Assembly: GCA_030142905.1 (NCBI GenBank)
Contig: JASJOG010000034.1
Location: 1,789,001-1,853,000, forward strand
DNA length: 64,000 nt
From: Heliopora coerulea
Taxonomy: Eukaryota; Cnidaria; Anthozoa; Scleralcyonacea; Helioporidae
Direction of reading: 5' to 3'
Each line of letters opens with the position of its first letter. Position 1 is the first letter of the stretch. The position numbers and the translations under genes were made by a program. Below are positions 36,901 through 48,267 of the stretch, piece after piece. The notes below the pieces were generated by a model, which searched no databases, was not told the DNA's origin, and saw only the letters and a list, made by a program, of their open reading frames with translations.

Positions 36901-38147
36901 GATTTAAAAATCTAAGAATCAATAATGAAATTCTGATGAATTACAATCAACATATTCTCATGAGTTTGACACATACACCACGAACTATCACAAAAAAATT
37001 CAAGGTGTACGGACGTATTTTATTACCAAACTACATTTACCAAGGACAGATCATTTCAGCAAATAACTTATTTCAGGTAGGACCTTCAGATCTGAGGAAT
37101 AGCGAAGTTACTGTACGCATGAAATATGCCGGAACGGAAAATTTATAAGCGTTAACACGATTCCAGAATGTGGTCGCAAAGACAGAATAGCAAAATCTAA
37201 GTTCTTATTTACGGTTGGAGATACTGATTATAACATTACCTCAACAGACTGACCATGCTACATCGGAATTTCGTCGAATGAAGTCTTCGCATCAGGTTCT
37301 TCTCAAAACCTCAAGAAAGAAAATTAAGTTTTCTCCACTGACCTCTGTAATATATCTGGACTGCGGTTTCTGCTTTAAAAAGTGTCGAAAAAATGATGGC
37401 GTCATTTTACGATTTGCTTCCGAGTTACTACAGGAACGAAGGCTTTTTGGGAAAGGAATTTTTTACGCCACGTTTTAGCTACGTATTTTCTGCTTTGCAA
37501 AGCGTTCAACTTTTCTCATTTTAAAGTCCATACTGGGGTCTATTACGGAACTACTCACTCATCAACCACTTGACACTATTGGGTAACTGGGCAGCGGTTT
37601 GCCGTGTCAGGAGGAAATTCAAAAGAACTCAGACTTTTTCTTAGGCTCTGGCTTGTCTGCGATTAGTGGCGCAACGGACTATGGTCAGGGTTAGAGTAAC
37701 TCCTAAGGTTTCCGGTCTCTAAGGGGCCCCGCGATTAATCTGTAGAGACGATTGAGAATTAAAATCTTGAAATATATGTGTCTATGCTGAGGATGGTAAC
37801 GGGGGACCCCGAACGAAAATCTCCTAAGGGCCCCCAGTAATTTCGTTATGCCACTGGCGGCGATTACGAATCATGTTTGTCTTCGCATTGATTAAACGGC
37901 AGGGTCGAACTCATCCATTGAAAGGGTGCCCAACGTAGTTAAAGAGCTGCACTGCACACAGATTTTTTTAAGAAAAGAAAACGGCTCTTATGCATATAGT
38001 AAGATGGTCGTCTGTTTAAAAGGACTTGAAAACCAAGAAAGGTAGGTGCTTTTGTAATTACAGTATCGTTTTATTAAGCTAATCTTGCTGTCCTCATTAC
38101 AATTTCAAACTAACGAGGTGCGACTATTAATTTTACTCAAATTATCT

Positions 38148-38331
38148 TTATAAAATCGCGACTCCGATTGTTGCTCCCATAGCTAAGACAAACGCAACCA
38201 CCTTAGATCCACCTGCAATCGAGGTAACCGTGGCTGCAAGGGTCTGACATACTCCCACGAACTCAACTGGGAAAGAAACGATAGCACTAACGCCGCCAAG
38301 AACTGCCCCAGCTAGTGCTGTCCATCCCCAT
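38148..38331 (-). CDS. Short ISG12-like terminal exon, copy 3
   Basis: Open 184-bp exon as at 72-255, same acceptor and stop. Its candidate upstream exons at 39318-41529 are undamaged apart from the one-base phase problem shared by all recent copies. Confidence 0.5.
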
Positions 38332-39317
38332 CTGTTAAAAGAAATGTATGCAACAAAAACAAATTTAGGGCTTGGTGCGAGAACGAATTTGATCTATCCA
38401 AGAGGGTGTTTAGCATCCACATCATGTAATGAACATATCAGTAAAGATAGTTGTATTACTGATTACAAGTTTATAAACACTTGCACCGACTGCATCCAAT
38501 GATTCTGTTCACTCAAAATTCTTCCGAGTAATCTCAACGCTAAATGACTACACACAGCATCAGTGGCCTGGCATTGTATCGCATACACACCAACTGGCTA
38601 GGGGATCCTCAAAGGTTACAGCTTCCCGCATTTAAGGCTGGGTCTAAATAACCTGGTCAGAAGAGCTGATTTCAGGAGTGGCGTTAGTTCATTACAACCC
38701 GTTCGCTGTCGTTCGTTCAGTTACTAAGTCGTATCAGCTTTAAAAACGTTCACCATATTTGGATCACGAACGTTCTATTGCTCTCTTAATGACCGATGTT
38801 ACACGATTAAGTAATTTGTGAAACCCGTCTCACAACGCCATTGCAATAGAGATTTCATGACACATTGCAAAGTATAACACCCTTCAAAGTCATCACCCTG
38901 CGTCGGTTTTCGTTGAGAGACAGGTTTCATCAAAAGTTGAAGAGGGTTAACTCTATGCAATGATCGTGAGCTCGCTTCACGGAGATTGCAACGTGTAACA
39001 ACTTTTATAGGTTTCCTATGTCGTTGTCTCGTGCGACACTGCTTTTAGACAGTAAATTTTGTCGCCAGTGCCATAGCAACAAGGTTGCATCTCAAGTATG
39101 GTGCGCATGCAGATTCAACCCCAGTTATTTCCTTGTTAAACCACTTTGCACACACTGTATGCCAAGATCGCATTTCAGCACTATTGTTTACCATATTTTG
39201 AAAACCTCGAGATTATTCTCAGTGCGAGATTTAGTTAGGGAAGGGAACGCATTATCTCCCCTTCTGTAACGTAAGGTATTAACGATGCATAGAGAAAATG
39301 CAACACATTTGCCTCAC

Positions 39318-41529
39318 CTGTTAAACTCGCTATATTTAGTAAAGGATAGCCTTTTTCGCCTCAAATTGAAAGAGCGCTTTTCAAGTCCGGCTTTTATTGT
39401 AAAGTTAGCTTCTTGCACGTCATTGATTAAACTAAAATATCATATCGTTTAGAGTTTGAATTCGTGGAAAAATGTAATTTCCTAGATATATTCTTTAGAA
39501 AACTTCTGCATGGATTACCGTTCTCAGTAATGTACGTAAATGTGTAGTACATACTAGGACACCTCTACCTTCATGGCAAGTCATTGCACGCCCCCCCTTT
39601 TGTCCCGAGCTGGATCGACCTCCGATTCGGATTTGCTTTCTTCTTTTAGAAAAGATGTAAATTCATCATCGGCTTTTGTTCGGACACTCTGTGAACACAA
39701 TCTACGAGACAACAATTCTCTGATTCCAGAAAAGCACCAAGCTGTGTTATTTCTTCAGATATCAAAAAGACGCAAGTTGCCAACTCGGCTTGGCAACAAC
39801 TGGTAGTCGAACATCGTTAAGCAACCGTCTGGTCGTGGCTGCATTTTCCGATTGTATTTTCAAAGGTATCGCGTTTTCTGTCATCCCAACTTGCACTTTT
39901 GCCCACTCCGAATTTGTCAATTAAACAGTTGCGATTTCTGTGATCAGCGCATTTTCTATCGCTTCGCACTTCCTCTCTCTCGGCCATTTGTGGCTTTGCT
40001 CTCGGGTTTGTAGTGAAGATTTTCGCTCATTCGCCTCTGGTCCTCCTATCTTGCACGAAATCATACTGACAAGTAATGGAAAACTTGCTTATCTGCCATT
40101 GTCCACTGCCAAAAGCAGAGGAAAACAAATGCTATTGTTTGCATCTTTACGTCGAATACGTGAGATATGCTTCAAAAAACACACTCTTCTCAGTCTTCTT
40201 TCGAATTCATTTCAAAAAAAAATATTCAACTATTACCCTGAATCCTCGTCGAAGAAACCCAATCATTTTCATCATAATCGTGACTGAGGAAACTGACTAG
40301 AGCCCTCTTAACGCTTTCCAAATTTTTCTATGCATTACAATTGAACGCGAGCATAAATTACTGTAAGTTGGTAGGGTTGGAACTCTGCGTCTCTAACAGA
40401 TGTATGTTCACAGTTTCCCGGACAACACAACGTTTGAGCAAAAGCTGTAGGGATTTTGCTCAGTGATCTCACGTTTGTACATGACTGCGTTCGTCTGTTC
40501 ACTCTACCTCGGCTTGCAAATTAACTATCAGCACATCACTTACCACAATCACCACCAGAATTACCTCTCTGTGAACAAATTAGAAAAAGCAAAGTCATAT
40601 GTTCAGTTTTCTAGCACAACGCAACACACAGAACTGTGAAGTGTAAACTACGTTAGACTTTCGTTCCTCTTCTTTCGTCACCATTGCTTTACCGGTTTAA
40701 ATAGAAGGCAGAGAAATGAAAGCTGAAAAGTACAGGTATTAGTAGAAAGCGTAGAGTAATGAGTAATGACGTATAATCGTGTTAACATGTGCTTCGCAAG
40801 TATAAGAAAAACACCTTTACATACTTCAGGGGACTAAAAAACTGCCGTGTTTTGCGGCCGGGTGTTACTTTTATTTCCGCATGACGCCATTCGCTTCTTG
40901 ATCCCCCGTTTAAAGACTAGTCCTGAGGTAAACTGGAGAGGAAACTTTCAAAATTCCCGGAAAAAAAATCCAGCATAGACGTTGGAACACCAGTACATTG
41001 TACCCTGCTAGACAGGGGGGATTTCTAACCGTCATCGAGAACGGAATCACAATCTGCCATGGTATAATTATCGCGAGCAATGAAAAAAAAAAAAAGGAAA
41101 AAAACATTGCGTCATCCCGTTGTAATCTCTTCACAAACACGGACGGGAAACATGTCTTCACTCTATCATGATCTCACCAAGTACACGAGCAGGCAACATT
41201 GCAAATGTCGCCATACAACAGAAAAAAATGTCACCCGAACACCTTCTTTAGTGGACAAGCTTTGGCAGTCAAAAGTTGGCTATGATACATCATACGACCA
41301 TGAACCAATCGACCAATAGATGACTTTGCCTCTAATTATGAATCATGAGTAATCAAGAGGGAATTCAATAGAAGCATTTGAGTCGCGGCGGTTAAGGATC
41401 AGTTTATCTTTGTAACTTATCCTGATTACCCTTGATTCAATGCCATGGTCGAGCTCGTCCATTGAAAGCGTGCCTTACGCAGTATGAAAAAAAGAGCCAC
41501 ACAACAACCAGAATTAAAACAAAGAACAT
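39318..41529 (-). other. Candidate 5' exons of short ISG12 gene, copy 3
   Basis: Signal-like segment 41479-41529 (MFFVLILVVVWLFFSYC), microexon 40544-40568 (RGNSGGDC plus G) and coil segment 39318-39431 (one Gln to Arg change against copy 1). Splice sites are intact. Confidence 0.32.
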
Positions 41530-41689
41530 GCATGTTATACCAAAGGAAAAGTGATAGCCGGTTTAAACGGCTTTAAATTTGAGAAAAACCTTGTTGTAAT
41601 CACACTATCGATTTAGTAAGCTAATCTTAGAGTCCTCATCACAATTTCAAACTAACGAGAATGTGTAACGATTATTCTTCATCAAATTC

Positions 41690-41981
41690 TTATTCCACTG
41701 CGGCTCCAGCTGCTGCTCCTGCTGCAGCTCCTCCCGCACCTACCCCAGCAGCAACCCCAGTTGTCAAGGCTCCCGTTGCACCAATGGCTTGCAACGTTGC
41801 CACCAAACCTCCAGCGGGTACACCTCCACCACAAGCAATTGCTGAGGCTGACATCATAGATGCTGCTGCAGAACCAGCAGTTATTCCTGCTGCGGTAAAG
41901 CCCGCTGCTGAAACGACGATTGGGGCTGCAACAACAGCTCCTGCTGCACCAAGAAGTGCCCCACCAATTGTCCATCCCCAT
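41690..41981 (-). CDS. Full ISG12/IFI27-type domain exon, copy 2
   Basis: Equivalent of 3649-3937, with one more residue (Glu) before its stop. It begins [16 protein letters not shown] and keeps the [19 protein letters not shown] core (ATLQ is [10 protein letters not shown] here). A Gly-rich microexon remnant with acceptor and donor intact (47517-47539, GSYGGELG) lies upstream across the gamma block and could belong to this gene, but the distance is 5.5 kb. Confidence 0.6.
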
Positions 41982-42601
41982 CTGTTAAAAGAAATGTACG
42001 GAACAAGAACACTTGTTTAGGTGGTCATACTAGGACAAATTTGGCAGATTCAACAGGGTATTTTTCTTCTAATCTATTGTACATTATAAAATAAACATAC
42101 CAACAGAGATGACTGAAGTACTAATCACTAGTCTAATAACACATGCACTGACTTTACACGTTAATCTCGGACCAAGTTAAAAAAGTTTATTATATCTGGA
42201 TTACCAACGTTTCGCTTCTTTCTTGGATCGATAAAGTTTACATTCAATACCATAGCAACACGATAGCAATTCAAAATGGTTTGTATGCAGCTTTAACCCC
42301 AGTTATTCCGTTCTATGTTTAACTACTTTGCAAACACCGACAGGATTGCATTTCAGTACCAACCTAACCATATTCTGAAAACGCAAAGACTATTTTCGGG
42401 GGCAAATTTAGAGAATCATGGTCCTCTTTATGTAGCGAAGGTAGTAAGTAGTTGCGTTTTCTGCGACGATTGCATTTCATATCGCTTCGTATTTCAAGTA
42501 ACGCTGCCACTTGTCGGTTTGGCCTCGTGCTTAGTGAGGGAAGGACTTTTATTAGGTGGTAGGTGAACGTTCGTCAAGCCCAAACCCCAAAAAGGGAATT
42601 T

Positions 42602-42645
42602 CTGAGCCCAACACGGGGATCCAACCCGCAACCTTCTGATGACAG
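42602..42645 (-). mobile_element. tRNA-like or SINE fragment
   Basis: The minus strand reads AGAAGGTTGCGGGTTGGATC, close to a tRNA T-arm/B box of a SINE. It sits at the left edge of the sequence inserted in super-unit 2. No complete tRNA is present. Confidence 0.4.
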
Positions 42646-43188
42646 AGAAATCATTTTTAGATTCAACAAAACTTCACTATGCCTATATTTCGTATGTTTT
42701 GCTGGGATATTTTTTTCCTACTTCGCCTAAGATTTCCGCCTGGTTCATCTTCAACATGCATTACTTTGACCGTTCGCCTCCAGTCTCCCGGGCGCATGTG
42801 TTCAACGTCATGGCGATTGGAAAAGTTGTTTATGTGACATTGTCTCAGGATAAAAATGAGAGCCCAGTTCAAAATTTTAAGGTGAAGAACCATGATCACA
42901 ACAAGGCAAGACAAGTTAAAACATTTTAAAAATAAGTTCAATTCTAACGTTTTGTCGCGACGTGCAACATCTTCAGAGAGTTAAATTACAAGGTTGATGA
43001 GGATAATATATCTATTTACATGTGGTTAATTAAGTAGTAGACCGATCACAAAAGGTGACAAACAAGAAGCTGAGAGTAAAATTAATAACGGAGTGAGAGA
43101 CTAAAACAAAGAAAGAGGTGTGGAAGAGATATTTTCGTTGAGCGGAGGTTTGAGCTTAGAAATAAGTAGGCTTTCCCGAAGAAGAAGT

Positions 43189-43437
43189 TCAAAATTCGAA
43201 TTGGAACGGCAAGAAGAGCCAAACAGTAAAGTCGTCGGGGGAGATGTCATGTCCGGTTCGACGAGTATGAGTAAGAACGTTCGACAGTGAATGAATAGCC
43301 CGTTTCTTTCCCGTCAAAGGCGAAACTCCCATGTGCTCCGAGATACGTGTATGTAAATGGCGGCGTGTTTGTCCCAAATACGATGCACCGCAGCATCGAC
43401 ACGTGTAATTATAAACAACACGCGATCTCATTAACAT
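43189..43437 (-). pseudogene. GIY-YIG endonuclease of Penelope-like element
   Basis: RVVYNYTCRCCGASYLGQT followed by RRHLHTRISEH gives the GIY-YIG core, CxxC insert and the conserved Arg and Glu. It is separated from the RT by a further frame change. Confidence 0.82.
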
Positions 43438-43533
43438 GGGAATCCGGTCTTTGAAGGGAAAAACTAGACAAGCGCCGGCCTAATCGGAAAATAAAGCGTA
43501 AAGACAAATCTGGGAAGGCAGAAGAACACAATT

Positions 43534-44345
43534 TTATGATTTGTGTTCGGATCTGTAGAGAGTGAGACCCTGTGAAGGGAAGAGAGAAATTGATAACAGT
43601 TTTGTGAGAGACATTTGTATCGTGAGGGGTGGACAAAACAGCCTGTCAAGAAAGACACGAATACAGCGATCAAGAAAAACCTCGGGGTAACCATTAATGA
43701 GAAATATTTTTTTCAGTTTAAGTATTTCAGAATGGAAAAGGTGGTATGACGAACAAATTTTAAAATAAAGATCGAGTAGAGTGTAGACAAGACCACGTTT
43801 AAACGATAAGGGGATAAAACTATCAAAGTTCGTAAATAAGCCGGTGAAGGAGGGTTTCCGGTAAACTGAGGTGGTAAAGCCGTCAGTGCGGTCAATCGAA
43901 ACGTCTAGAAAAGGTAAAGTGGATTTGTCCTCTAATTGACAAGTAAACGAAATATTAGGGTGTTGTGAATTAAGATAATCTTTAAAAGGCGAACATACTC
44001 TCGAGAACGGAAAATAACAAAACAATCGTCAACGTAGCGCCGGAAGAAAAGAGGTTTAAATTCAGATGGACAATTAGCCAACCAAGTACGTTTGTGAAAA
44101 GAGAGAAAAATATTTGCGAAAAGAGGACCAAGGGGAGAACACATAGCTACGCCGTCTACCTGTTCATATAATGAGTTATTAAAAATAAAATGACACTTCT
44201 TAACCGATAAACATGAGAGTTTACGGAGTTCCGAAATCGAGAAACCTTCGAATAGTGTGGAGTTTTGGAAAGCCTTAATTATAATATCTATTGTCTCGTC
44301 AAGCGGAACGTTGGCAAAAAGCGAGTCAACGTCAAAACTAGCCAT
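43534..44345 (-). pseudogene. Reverse transcriptase of Penelope-like element
   Basis: The frame starting at 44345 (MASFDVDSLFANVPLDETID) includes CSPLGPLFANIF and the catalytic FFRRYVDDCFVIF. A frameshift near 43990 moves the remainder (LPFLDVSIDRTDG, YRKPSFTGLFTNFDSF, INGYPE) into another frame. Catalytic Asp-Asp is intact but the frame is broken. Confidence 0.85.
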
Positions 44346-47300
44346 AAAAACTAGCCATTTGATACAGACAAAATTTTTATGGCTAGTTTTGACGTTGACT
44401 CGCTTTTTGCCAACGAGTGAGATAGAACTGGAAAACGATGAAACATATCTTTTGTAATTTCTAGGCCTTTTAAATTAGTTTTCCTGAACTTATTCGGAGA
44501 TCAAAAATGATCCACTGTTCGTCGGGTGCCATCACTAGTTGACAGATTTTATGTTTACGAAAGTGAAATTAGTGACACATGCCATAACAATAAAATGAGA
44601 CATGTCTGTTTTTATTGCTTCGTCGTATTTCAGAGTGCTAGCGTGCATAATAACATGGTCAAGTCTTTCGACAATAGCAGAAGAGCAGAAGCTTCAATTC
44701 AACAAAAACACGACCGCTCTCCCGTACAAAAAGATGGTGATCTCTTCGAACCAAGTCAATCCCTTGCAAGGGTGTAACCTTGTTGAAATTTGAGTTAATC
44801 CAATGTTTGGCTTTGTGAAATTCGTTTAAGTATGCGCAGTAAATCTTCTCCCAGTTATCAAAGTAACAATATTTAGAGTAAAAGTCTATAAAAATCCAGA
44901 CTGTAGTCGTTCATGGATTTCGGATTGTTTTTAGTGGCACATCTTCGCTGACGTACAAAAGGAAATTAAAAACCCAAACTGTAGACAGCAAAACCCTGAA
45001 TTCCGGCATCACATACGTCCTTGGGTTTGAATGTTTAGAATGTATCTTAATCTGTTAAATAGAAATTATAAATCCTAACACTACCGGCAAAAGGGCTTTT
45101 ACGTGAACGAATGTGCCCTTTGATGTGAGGGTTTATGAATAACAATTTTACTGCTCCAGACAAACTGCCACTGAAACGAAGCATATCATTTAGTAATTAA
45201 ATACGGCCAGTTTACAGGTACCTACACTTCTCTTAAAGCCTAATCGTTCTGTTAATATTTATGTCAATTTGACAACTCGATCTTGAAAGAGACTTAGCTT
45301 ATACTTTTTATTGTAAAATACTCTGGAAGACTTTCGAAGCCAGGCTACTTGTGACATTTCGCCGGAAACACGAACGACCATATTCAGTGCCTGTTAACGT
45401 TAAAAAAACTGATGCTATCCGTAAAAAAATATCTAAAGGTACTAACGCAGTAAGTTTAAGCATAAATACCTCATTTTCTCGTTTAGTCACAACAGCAAGT
45501 CGGATTATTTGTTCGGTGTGTTGCACAACTTCCGTGACCAAACCTAATCAGTCGACCGCTCACTCTGGGTTTAACAGATCCAAGCTCCTCTTCTTTAACA
45601 ACCCACGGTGGTTGTTATGCTCTGTAATTACCTTGGTAACGGTATAAACCCTGGAATTGAAGAAATGGTTCGAAGACGATGGTTTGTGCATGAACACAAC
45701 AATGGATTTCAAATGCTTCCACTGCCCTTACTGACTGGCCGTATCTGATCAAAGCAGACCCCACCAATTATCCCCGAGTCCTAAGATACCACAGGAACCA
45801 CTCGAAAACGGATTCCTTATTTCACGGAAACCGAGAGCTTCTCAGTCACGCGATCCACACATGAATCCTTTTTATACCGTCGGTACAGTCACAAGGGTGA
45901 ACACTTTATTTGTCGAAAAGGAGAGAGCAAGAAATTGGCGCTGCTATTTTTCGTGATAATCAACTGGTCGCTCATTCGTGACGCAAACCACTTATCGCGG
46001 ATATCTAAGAAGACATACCACTGGAAATACTTAACTTTTGGTTTCAAGATTTGGTTGGATTAAAAAGTAAACCAAGTCTGGGCAAGAAACGGCGAATGGT
46101 GCTGTCAAGGACCTCAATCCAATTAACACCTAAAATTCATATGAAATTAGAAGATGCCACCACTTGAATATGAAATAAAGACTTTCAAAGAAACTTTCAT
46201 TTCATGCATTCATTATACTACAATTGTATTTATAACTCTGACATCATTTTGTTTCCTGAGTATTTTTGGCAAAAGTGTTTCAGTACAAGTGACTGGTTGA
46301 GTGTCAGAGTAATATTCTTCGAATTTAAGAAACTAGTGGGTTCGTTCATACTTGATACGGACGTTTATTCAATAGCACCATACAATCTACGTTGGTACGT
46401 GCGAAGTATCCACTTCGACCTCTTCCTTCCGTCAGAAAACGAAGGGAACTACGCAGAATATCCTTCGTTCCTCATTCTCTCCCTTCACACATTGCACAAG
46501 TAATTAAAGTGAAGCATTTATCCACGTTAAATTGAAAGGAAATTCTTGTTGCACAACGACTTTGAGTCGTTTTGCCATCTTAGTAATAGAGGCGTCTGGA
46601 AGAGCAAATTCGAGTACGAATACGTTCTCTCTCGAGCACCGAAGTAAATATAGCAAAACGTTAAACATTCTTAAACTTTCCTTACTGGTGAACTACTTCT
46701 TCAGTTTCAAGTGCCTTGTATATTTTGTGGGATGAGATCATTAATTCAGTGATCCCAGTGACAGAAATCCGAAGGAAGGAGGAACGAAATTCAACCAACA
46801 CTTAGTCACGGTGATAGGTTTTTGTTGAGCAGGATTCACATGCGAATAGTCGTTTCTGATCAAATAGAAGTAAGAGTTGTGGATATATTCACTAGACAAT
46901 GGAGACAAACATAGGACGACTTGACTGAAGATATAATTTTAGTTTAATAATATACATACATAATACATGAAAATTGATCAAATATGGTTTTGGTTCAAAT
47001 AACCCTTTCTTTCGATTTTCACAGCCAGTAAGGCTCGTCTGTTCATCACCTTTGCAATAAATAACCCGTAGATACATTCCAACGGAAGACTTGCTTATTT
47101 GCGAATTATTTACACCAAACGTCGCTCCTTTTCAAAGAAATATTCGGAGTTGACTTCATAGTCCACGTATTCCCTCTTACAAATTGATTTCAAGGATCCG
47201 TTAAATTGGTCGATAACAATAAAATTCTTCCTTGACCTTCTTCTAATCTGCTGAAATGTTGAAAATTCAAATTGTTCGTTAATAAAAAAGGTGCACTGAT

Positions 47301-48267
47301 TTAACATACGTCCGTGATTCATCAAGCCTTCCAGGAAGTAAAAACACGTTCCTGATACGTCAGACACTCTGGCCAATCTAAAACTAAGGGCTTGGTAGCA
47401 CTTCACAAACTCTTAAAATCATAACCACTTTTTTCGCGAATGTGTGATTCTATTGAACACAAATTAACCACAAGTTGAGTTCTTGTGGCTCGCATGTGAA
47501 GCATCAACACACCTTACCCAAGCTCGCCTCCGTAACTTCCCTCATCATCGAAAAAGAACAGGCAAAGTTATAAGATCTGTTTTATAAGTCAACGGAACAT
47601 ACTAAACTGTAGTTACACTTACGTTCTTCTTTCGTCACCAATGCTATGTAGTTTTGAACAGAAGGTACAGAAATGAAAGCTGATAAAAATGGGTGTTGGT
47701 GAAAAGCGTACAGTGTAACGGGTAATCACGTAATTAGAAACGGCGTAATAGTTGTTACCACAGTGTAATCATATTAACATGTGCTTCATAGCTATAAAAA
47801 ACACATCTATTTACTGTAAACGGGTATACCATGTTCAACTTCTCAGTTCTTATCTCTCAGGTTGATATGTTAACAATGGCTACAGCTGATAAGTTAGGGA
47901 ACTTAAGTAATGCAAAAGAAATGTCGTTTTCTGCGAAGGCGACTGTGACCGGATGTCACGTTTGTTTCCGGATGACGTCGTCGGTTTTGTTGATCAGCCA
48001 GGCTTCCACACTAACGTCAAAGCAGAAGTTTCGCCGTCGTCGCTAGAACGCCAATAAAATATTTTGCATAGGCTTGAAAGAGCATTTGCTGAAAATCTTA
48101 CTGTGAATATGCTGAACAGTCCTTTTCTTGTTCCTTATTAGTGAACAAAGGAATCAAAATGTTCGTTAAACCTCATCGAACAACGAGGCAATCCGTGAAT
48201 GACAGAGAGACGAGTTAAGACGTTTCTAATATAACAAAGATTAATGGCTATTACTAATTGAACTTCT

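Larger units (their letters stand above)
1..38076. repeat. Higher-order tandem duplication, super-unit 1
   Basis: Position 1 aligns with 31329, 38077, 52070 and 59613; each copy begins with the same tract and a short ISG12 exon. Block order is alpha (1-4832), gamma (5240-8308), an 18.3-kb insert with the RBM4-like gene and two decayed units (8309-26576), beta (26577-31328), alpha' (31329-35237) and beta' (35238-38076). Recent copies look nearly identical by eye, with scattered substitutions and small indels. Confidence 0.93.
42946..44412 (-). mobile_element. Penelope-like element in gamma block of super-unit 2
   Basis: It encodes RT then GIY-YIG on the minus strand with frameshifts. A 40-bp inverted copy of its own 5' coding sequence caps the upstream end (44345-44412), and a degenerate hammerhead-like tail lies at 42945-42980. 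It is absent from the equivalent site in super-unit 1. Confidence 0.85.
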
